From assembly GCA_021784205.1 (NCBI GenBank), contig JAJXTB010000101.1, forward strand, positions 1 through 9,571: a stretch of DNA of 9,571 bases, read 5' to 3'. This document shows, one piece after another, positions 5,776 to 9,571 of the stretch (the first letter of the stretch is position 1; each line of letters begins with the position of its first letter). This stretch comes from Actinomycetes bacterium. GTDB taxonomy: Bacteria > Actinomycetota > Acidimicrobiia > Acidimicrobiales > RAAP-2. The position numbers and the translations under genes were made by a program. The notes beneath the pieces are model-generated. The model saw only the letters and a program-made list of their open reading frames with translations. It did not search any database and was not told the origin of the DNA.

Positions 5776-5794
5776 TAGCGTGGGCCCGGGAGGG
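5776..5794 (+). promoter_or_regulatory. -10 box TAGCGT and ribosome binding site of the TrpF-like gene
   Basis: TAGCGT (5776-5781) fits TANNNT. A start 7 bases later is position 5788, the first base of GGGAGGG (5788-5794), so the leader would be 10 bases, the same as for the maoC-like gene. The Shine-Dalgarno is only 3 bases from the ATG at 5798, which is tight. A second TANNNT, TAGAGT (5760-5765), overlaps the ygfZ stop codon and is an alternative. Co-transcription with ygfZ is not excluded. Confidence 0.4.
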
Positions 5795-5797
5795 TAG

Positions 5798-6451
5798 ATG
5801 CGCTTCATCGTCGAGGGACTCTTCATCAAGATCTCGGGGATCACCACCGAGGAGGACGCCCTCTTTTCCATCGGGCTGGGCGCGAGCGCGGTGGGCTTTG
5901 AGTTCGGACCAACACCGCGACGCGTGAGTCCCGATGACGTGCACGACATCTTGCGGCGCCTGCCTCAGGGCGCCCTCTCGATTGGCGTCTTTCGCGGGGA
6001 GTTACCTCAGCGAGTCGTGGAGATCGCGAACCGGATCGGTCTCTCGGCAGTGCAGATCGATGGGGTGTTCTCGGGCGACGAGTTGAGTTACGTCGCCGAA
6101 CGGGTGAACACCGTGCTACGCAGCGTGGCGAGCACCGCGCTCGCGCAGGCTCCCGCGGGAGTGGACTACGTCGTCGTGCCCGAGTCGGATGATCATGACT
6201 CGCTGGTCGATAGCCTCGGCGTCTTCGCTGACGAGCGACTGCGGGTGCCGGTCATCGCCTCGGGTGGGCTCAACGAGCACAACGTCGTCGACGTGGTGCA
6301 GAACTACCCGATCTGGGGCGTTGACGTGCGCAGTGGCGTCGAGGTCTCGCCCGGCGTCAAGGACCCGGCCCGCCTGGGTGCATTCATCGCCAACGCACGC
6401 TGGGCCTACGAGAACAGCCACGTCGTTCGGCGATTCGAGGAGTGGTTCTAG
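5798..6451 (+). CDS. TrpF-fold protein lacking the catalytic Cys/Asp pair of phosphoribosylanthranilate isomerase
   Basis: A 217-residue (beta/alpha)8-barrel protein that aligns by eye with TrpF along its whole length: KISGITTEEDALFSIGLGAS (11-30), AVGFEF (31-36), SIGVF (61-65), GLSAVQIDG (81-89), ASGGLNEHNV (154-163), WGVDVRSGVEVSPGVKD (173-189). The two phosphate-binding loops (SGGLN and VRSGVE) and the Arg pair at 41-42 that corresponds to the substrate-carboxylate Arg region are kept. The general-base Cys (KICGIT) is Ser13, the general-acid Asp of the LLD strand end is Pro128 (YVVVPES), the following GG(T/S)G loop is absent, and VQLHG is VQIDG. No other trp gene is in the window. It will be annotated as TrpF, but PRA isomerase activity is doubtful; a diverged sugar-phosphate-binding protein or a different isomerase is more likely. 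Fold confident, function not. Confidence 0.8.
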   Translation: MRFIVEGLFIKISGITTEEDALFSIGLGASAVGFEFGPTPRRVSPDDVHDILRRLPQGALSIGVFRGELPQRVVEIANRIGLSAVQIDGVFSGDELSYVAERVNTVLRSVASTALAQAPAGVDYVVVPESDDHDSLVDSLGVFADERLRVPVIASGGLNEHNVVDVVQNYPIWGVDVRSGVEVSPGVKDPARLGAFIANARWAYENSHVVRRFEEWF

Positions 6452-6479
6452 TCCCGCTCGCTCGCGGGGCCCCGTCGCC

Positions 6480-7679
6480 CTAGCTCTGGTAGCGGCGAAA
6501 GACGACCGAGCCGTTGTGCCCGCCAAAGCCAAAGGAGTTCGACAGGATGACCTCAACCGACGCGGCCCGCGCCGCGCCGATGACGACGTCGAGGCCGATT
6601 GCGGGGTCGACGTCGGTGGTGCCCGCGGTGGGCGGAATGAGCTGCTTGTCGAGCGTCAGCACCGACGCCACACCCTCCAGGGCACCGGCCGCGGCGAGGG
6701 AGTGGCCGAGGTGGCCCTTGATCGAGGTCACCGGGGGCGCACTCTCGCCAAAGACGTGGCGCACCGCCACGGACTCGGCGAGGTCGTTCAGCGGTGTCGA
6801 GGTGCCGTGGGCGTTGATGTGCGACACGTCGGCGGCGGTGATGTTGGCGTCGGCCAGGGCTAACTCCATGCAGCGAATCGCGCCCGCGCCGCTGGGGTCG
6901 GGTGCGGTGATGTGGTGTGCGTCGGCGGTGGAGGCCGCGCCTATCACCTCGGCGAGAATTGTGGCACCACGCTCGTGGGCGAAGTCCCAGTCTTCGAGCA
7001 CCAAAATTCCGGCTCCCTCGCCCATGACGAAGCCGTCGCGGTTCACGTCAAAGGGGCGTGAGAAGTCCGTGTTCGATAGCGCGGTCATGTTGCGAAATCC
7101 GGCCTCGGCAATCTCGACGATGACCGCCTCGGCGCCGCCGGCAATGGCGATGCGCGAGCGACCCGAGGCAATGAGACGCGCGGCGTTGCCGATGGCGTGT
7201 GTGCCGGCCGCGCACGCGGTGGTGACGGTCTCGGCGGGTCCGCCCAGGCCAAAGCGCATCGACACCGCCGCGGTGGCGGCGTTGGGCATCATCATGGGCA
7301 CCATGAAGGGCGACACACGGTTCGCCCCCTTCTCGCGCAGGACGTTGACCTGCTCGAGCACGGTCTGGAGTCCGCCGATGCCGGTGGTGACGATGGAGCC
7401 GGCGTCGTCGAAGGGGCCCTGAAGCCCACTCGCGAGCCAGGCCTCGTCGGCGGCCATCAGCGCGTAGAGCGTGAAGGGGTCGAGGCGACGCAGATCCTTC
7501 GCACTCCCGAGCTGAGAGGCGTCAAAGGGCGCGACGCGCTTACTTGCGGGGGCGACGGGCTGGACCAGGGCTTCCCAGAGTGCGTCCACGCCGAGCCCGG
7601 CGCAACTCACGGCGCCGAGAGCAGTCACCGCGACGCGACGACCCTGGACGGGTCCCTCGGCGCTGAGGGCGACGCGCAC
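6480..7679 (-). CDS. fabF: 3-oxoacyl-ACP synthase II
   Basis: Condensing enzyme that elongates acyl-ACP with malonyl-ACP in type II fatty-acid synthesis. The 399 residues carry the full KAS II set: nucleophile Cys156 in TTACAAGTHAIGNA (153-166), His291 in NAHGTSTPLND (289-299), Lys321 and His326 in SIKGHLGHSLAAAG (319-332), and the gating NSFGFGGHN (381-389). NRDGFVMGEGAGILVLED (213-230) is also typical. The start is GTG at 7679, whose G is the last base of the acpP TAG (TAGTG). There is no Shine-Dalgarno, and the next candidate start (GTG at residue 18) would remove the conserved first strand RRVAVTALG. Translation is thus probably coupled to acpP. It is the last gene of the fab operon and ends 28 bases from the convergent TrpF-like gene. 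FabF is preferred over FabB from the acpP-fabF arrangement and overall motif pattern. Confidence 0.93.
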   Translation of the reverse strand: MRVALSAEGPVQGRRVAVTALGAVSCAGLGVDALWEALVQPVAPASKRVAPFDASQLGSAKDLRRLDPFTLYALMAADEAWLASGLQGPFDDAGSIVTTGIGGLQTVLEQVNVLREKGANRVSPFMVPMMMPNAATAAVSMRFGLGGPAETVTTACAAGTHAIGNAARLIASGRSRIAIAGGAEAVIVEIAEAGFRNMTALSNTDFSRPFDVNRDGFVMGEGAGILVLEDWDFAHERGATILAEVIGAASTADAHHITAPDPSGAGAIRCMELALADANITAADVSHINAHGTSTPLNDLAESVAVRHVFGESAPPVTSIKGHLGHSLAAAGALEGVASVLTLDKQLIPPTAGTTDVDPAIGLDVVIGAARAASVEVILSNSFGFGGHNGSVVFRRYQS

Positions 7680-7918
7680 TACAGCTTGGCGTAGACGAGC
7701 TCGAACGCCTGACCGACGGTCGCGATGTCCTTGAGCTCGTCTTCGGCGACTTCAATGTTGAACGTCTCTTCGAGCGCCATGACGAGCTCGACGAGGTCGA
7801 GGCTGTCCGCGCCCAGGTCGTCGGCGAAGGACGCTTCCGGGGTCACCTGCGCGGCGTCTACGGCCAAGACCTCGACGGCGTTGTCGGTGAATTTCGCGAA
7901 TGCTTCGTTGCGGTCCAT
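7679..7918 (-). CDS. acpP: Acyl carrier protein
   Basis: Small acidic carrier that holds growing acyl chains on a phosphopantetheine arm. The 79 residues contain the modification motif [18 protein letters not shown] (36-53), with the attachment Ser39, preceded by SFADDLG (30-36) and followed by the acidic helix and [11 protein letters not shown] (65-75). Length and charge are typical. ATG at 7918 has AAGGGG five bases upstream. The gene is separated from fabG by 50 bases, the only sizeable gap in the operon, and that gap contains a -10-like TACGAT, so acpP may also have its own promoter. A stand-alone acpP between fabG and fabF marks this as the fatty-acid carrier rather than a polyketide one. 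Confidence 0.95.
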   Translation of the reverse strand: MDRNEAFAKFTDNAVEVLAVDAAQVTPEASFADDLGADSLDLVELVMALEETFNIEVAEDELKDIATVGQAFELVYAKL

Positions 7919-7923
7919 GAATG

Positions 7924-7952
7924 CCCCTTAGGTTTTGTGTCGTTCCATCGTA
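7924..7952 (-). promoter_or_regulatory. Possible internal promoter (TACGAT) and ribosome binding site of acpP
   Basis: On the minus strand TACGAT (7952 to 7947) fits TANNNT. A transcript starting about 7940 would have a leader of about 22 bases with AAGGGG (7929 to 7924) five bases before the acpP ATG. A -35 is not clear. It sits in the 50-base fabG-acpP gap, which has no other evident content, and would let the carrier protein be made in excess over the enzymes. Confidence 0.35.
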
Positions 7953-7968
7953 CTCAATGCTCCGAGCG

Positions 7969-8670
7969 TCACAGGCCCATTGCGAGGCCGCCGTCGACGG
8001 GAAGGACGGTTCCGGTCACGTAGCGCGCGTCGGGGCCGGCAAGAAAGCCCACCACACCGGCGATGTCGGCGGGAACGCCGATGCGCCCGGCTGGGACGAG
8101 GGCCAACATTTCGTCCTTACTCGCGAGTTCGCTCGTCATATCGGTGTCCACGAATCCCGGGGCGACGACGTTGACCGTCACCCCGCGAGAGGCCACCTCA
8201 CGTGCGAGGCTGCGCGCGAGCCCCACGAGCCCGGCCTTGGCCGCCGCGTAGTTGGCCTGGCCGGGCACGCCATAGAAGGGGCTGATGGAGCCGATGAAGA
8301 TGATCGAGCCGCGCCGGGCGCGAACCATCGAGGCGAGCGCGGCCCGCGCGCTGTAGAACGCGCCGTCGAGGTTGACCGAGAGGACCTCGCGCCACTGCTC
8401 GTCGCTCATGCGCATCGCGAGACCGTCTCGGGTGATGCCGGCGTTGGCGACGAGCACGTCGAGGGGGCCGAAGTCGGCGACGACACTCTTCACCGCCTCA
8501 GTGACCGCCGAGGAGTCCGCGACGTCGAGCGCGAGCGCGCGCGCGACGCCCGCGGGTGCCTCGCCCGAGCGTGAGAGGGCCACGACCGTGTCTCCCGCTC
8601 CGACGAAGTGTTCGGCGATCGCGGCGCCGATGCCGCGGCTGGCGCCGGTGATGAGAACAACGCGGTTCAT
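7969..8670 (-). CDS. fabG: 3-oxoacyl-ACP reductase
   Basis: NADPH-dependent short-chain dehydrogenase that reduces 3-oxoacyl-ACP to (R)-3-hydroxyacyl-ACP. The 233 residues include the cofactor loop TGASRGIG (8-15), LDVAD (48-52), NAGITRDGL (76-84), Asn100 in SVNLDGAF, catalytic Ser128 in FIGSIS, Tyr141 and Lys145 in QANYAAAKAGLVGLARSLAR (138-157), TVNVVAPGFVDTDMT (165-179) and the C-terminal VDGGLAMGL. The NAGITRD and QANYAAAKAG blocks are those of FabG rather than of generic dehydrogenases. The frame stays open back to 8862, but the start is set at ATG 8670 because it overlaps the fabD stop in ATGA and has AGGAGG four bases upstream (8675-8680), and because MNRVVLITGASRG is the expected N-terminus. 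Placement between fabD and acpP supports a role in fatty-acid synthesis. Confidence 0.93.
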   Translation of the reverse strand: MNRVVLITGASRGIGAAIAEHFVGAGDTVVALSRSGEAPAGVARALALDVADSSAVTEAVKSVVADFGPLDVLVANAGITRDGLAMRMSDEQWREVLSVNLDGAFYSARAALASMVRARRGSIIFIGSISPFYGVPGQANYAAAKAGLVGLARSLAREVASRGVTVNVVAPGFVDTDMTSELASKDEMLALVPAGRIGVPADIAGVVGFLAGPDARYVTGTVLPVDGGLAMGL

Positions 8671-9571
8671 CGAACCTCCTCGAGTTGGGCGGGCGACTCT
8701 GGACTGACCTGGTGCTCGAAAGAGCGAATGCGCTTGGTGAGACCGGTCAAGACGCCCGCCGGTGCCATCTCCACACTCGTCGTCACGCCCGCGGGAAGAG
8801 CCAACGTCGCGGCCAAGAACTCCACGGGCGACGTGAGTTGGCGCGAGAGCAGTCCTCGCCACTCCTCGGCCGTGGCGTGCACGGCGCCGTCGACGTTGGC
8901 AATGAGCGTCTGGTCAGTGCGACCCCAGTGCACCGAGGCGAGTGCGCGGTCGAGTTCGCTTTGGGCCGGGGCCATCAGGGGCGAGTGGAAGGCACCGCCC
9001 ACGGGCAGGGGAGTCGCACGGCGCCATCCGAGCTCGCGATGCACGCTCAGGAGGTGATCGAGCGCGCGACGCGTTCCGCTCACGACGATCTGTCCGGTGC
9101 CGTTGATGTTGGCGACCCAAATGTCGGCGAGGGCCTCGAGGGCACGGCGCGCGTCGTCGTCGCCTCCCATGAGAGCCACCATCGAGCCTTCGGATGCCTC
9201 GGCCGCGGCGGCCATGGCCGATCCGCGCACTGCGATGAGCCGCGCGCCATCGTCGAGGCTCAGTAGACCAGACGCTACGAGGGCCGAGAACTCGCCGAGG
9301 CTGTGGCCGAGAAGGTAGCGCGGCCGCACGCCCCGGTCGAGCAGATCGTGGTAGCACACGAGCGACAGCGCGAAGGTGGCTATCTGGGCGCGGTCGGTGC
9401 GAACGACGTCGGCGTCGCTCGCTTCGGTGAGCAGGTACTCACAATCAAGACCGGCCGACTCGCTGATGCGCCCGACGAGCTCCCAGTGCGCTGACTGGCG
9501 CCAGGCGAGCCCGGCGCCGCCGGCCAAGGACCCCTGGCCGGGGAAGAGCGCGACGACGTCGTCGCGCAGGG
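8667..9571 (-). CDS. fabD: Malonyl-CoA:ACP transacylase (N-terminus outside window)
   Basis: Transfers malonyl from CoA to acyl carrier protein. Reading from the right edge, 300 residues are visible, starting LRDDVVALFPGQGS, so only the first few residues are missing. Counting from that Leu, the motifs are FPGQGS (9-14) for the oxyanion loop, nucleophile Ser90 in LLGHSLGEFSALVASG (86-101), Arg115 in AVRGSAM, NINGTGQIVVSG (154-165), catalytic His195 in GGAFHSPLM (191-199), and RQLTSPVEF (243-251), whose Gln matches the family's conserved active-site Gln. A TTG at 9527 is an in-frame possible start but would cut off the essential GQGS loop, so it is rejected. The stop TGA overlaps the fabG ATG. 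It is the first visible gene of the minus-strand fab operon; a fabH or regulator, if present, lies beyond 9571. Confidence 0.93.
   Translation of the reverse strand, partial: LRDDVVALFPGQGSLAGGAGLAWRQSAHWELVGRISESAGLDCEYLLTEASDADVVRTDRAQIATFALSLVCYHDLLDRGVRPRYLLGHSLGEFSALVASGLLSLDDGARLIAVRGSAMAAAAEASEGSMVALMGGDDDARRALEALADIWVANINGTGQIVVSGTRRALDHLLSVHRELGWRRATPLPVGGAFHSPLMAPAQSELDRALASVHWGRTDQTLIANVDGAVHATAEEWRGLLSRQLTSPVEFLAATLALPAGVTTSVEMAPAGVLTGLTKRIRSFEHQVSPESPAQLEEVR
8675..8680 (-). promoter_or_regulatory. Strong Shine-Dalgarno AGGAGG of fabG inside the fabD end
   Basis: AGGAGG on the minus strand lies within the codons for the last residues (LEEVR) of fabD and 4 bases before the fabG ATG at 8670. 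It is the best Shine-Dalgarno in the window and decides the fabG start against the longer open frame that reaches 8862. Confidence 0.75.

Noticed and set aside
4816..5780. Nine-base repeat CATCTAGCG at 4816-4824 and 5772-5780, both near start codons
   Set aside because: The first copy includes the reverse of the mshD ATG, so the shared bases serve different roles; two copies of nine bases in different orientation relative to the genes are not strong evidence for an operator.
6452..6479. Possible terminator between the TrpF-like gene and fabF (CCCGC, 6-base loop, GCGGG at 6453-6468)
   Set aside because: The stem is only 5 base pairs and is not followed by a T run on either strand; the nearby CGGGGCCCCG palindrome has no loop. 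Not enough to call a terminator.
6514..7422. Long open frame of about 300 codons antisense to fabF
   Set aside because: Low-complexity Ala/Ser/Pro/Arg composition and no motif; long antisense frames are expected in G+C-rich genes, and the fabF frame carries all catalytic motifs.
8671..8862. In-frame N-terminal extension of fabG to 297 residues
   Set aside because: It lies inside fabD and precedes the expected MNRVVLITGASRG start, which has AGGAGG and a 4-base ATGA overlap.
1..9571. Search for mobile elements, CRISPR, tRNA/rRNA, riboswitches, toxin-antitoxin or defence systems
   Set aside because: No tandem or long inverted repeats, no cloverleaf-like sequence, no transposase or nuclease motifs were seen; gaps between genes are all about 60 bases or less, leaving no room for large RNA elements.

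Overview
The window is G+C-rich bacterial DNA (roughly mid-to-high 60s percent by eye), tightly packed with twelve complete or nearly complete genes plus a short gene tail at the left edge. A mycothiol synthase-like protein (mycothiol is made by Actinomycetota), a menaquinone methyltransferase next to an isochorismate synthase, a Dpm1/Ppm1-type mannosyltransferase and actinobacterial TANNNT -10 boxes all point to Actinomycetota. A compact member of the class Acidimicrobiia is my best guess, but no marker in the window settles it.

Layout. 1-72 (+): tail of an unidentified gene. 108-827 (+): polyprenol/dolichol-phosphate mannosyltransferase-like GT2. 824-3204 (-), read right to left: maoC-like hydratase, ubiE/menG, menF, forming a menaquinone operon with a MaoC gene at its head. 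3266-3964 (+): VIT1/CCC1 metal transporter. 3961-5029 (-), read right to left: a 63-residue unknown protein, then mshD. 5076-5762 (+): ygfZ-like Fe-S maintenance protein. 5798-6451 (+): a TrpF-fold protein lacking both expected catalytic residues. 6480-9571 (-), read right to left: fabD (first few codons outside the window), fabG, acpP, fabF, the core of a type II fatty-acid synthesis operon.

Genes are separated by at most about 60 bases, and no gap exceeds 300 bases. Two of the three convergent gene pairs overlap through a shared 4-base CTAG in which both stop codons are TAG. Within operons the joints are a 4-base overlap (fabD/fabG, ubiE/menF), a 1-base overlap (acpP/fabF) or a 3-base gap (maoC/ubiE).

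The clearest sub-gene signal is in the promoters. Three genes (the mannosyltransferase, the VIT1 transporter and mshD) have a TANNNT box ending exactly 6 bases before the start codon and no well-placed Shine-Dalgarno sequence, which predicts leaderless mRNAs. Two others (maoC, trpF-like) have a TANNNT box that would put the transcript start at the first base of the Shine-Dalgarno sequence, giving a 10-base leader. The ygfZ/63-residue-gene divergent region contains TACTGTA, which reads as a -10 box on both strands.

I see no phage, transposon, CRISPR, toxin-antitoxin, defence, tRNA or rRNA features. Most of the window is housekeeping metabolism. The most unusual protein is the TrpF-like one, and the most unusual non-coding structure is the promoter/leader architecture.
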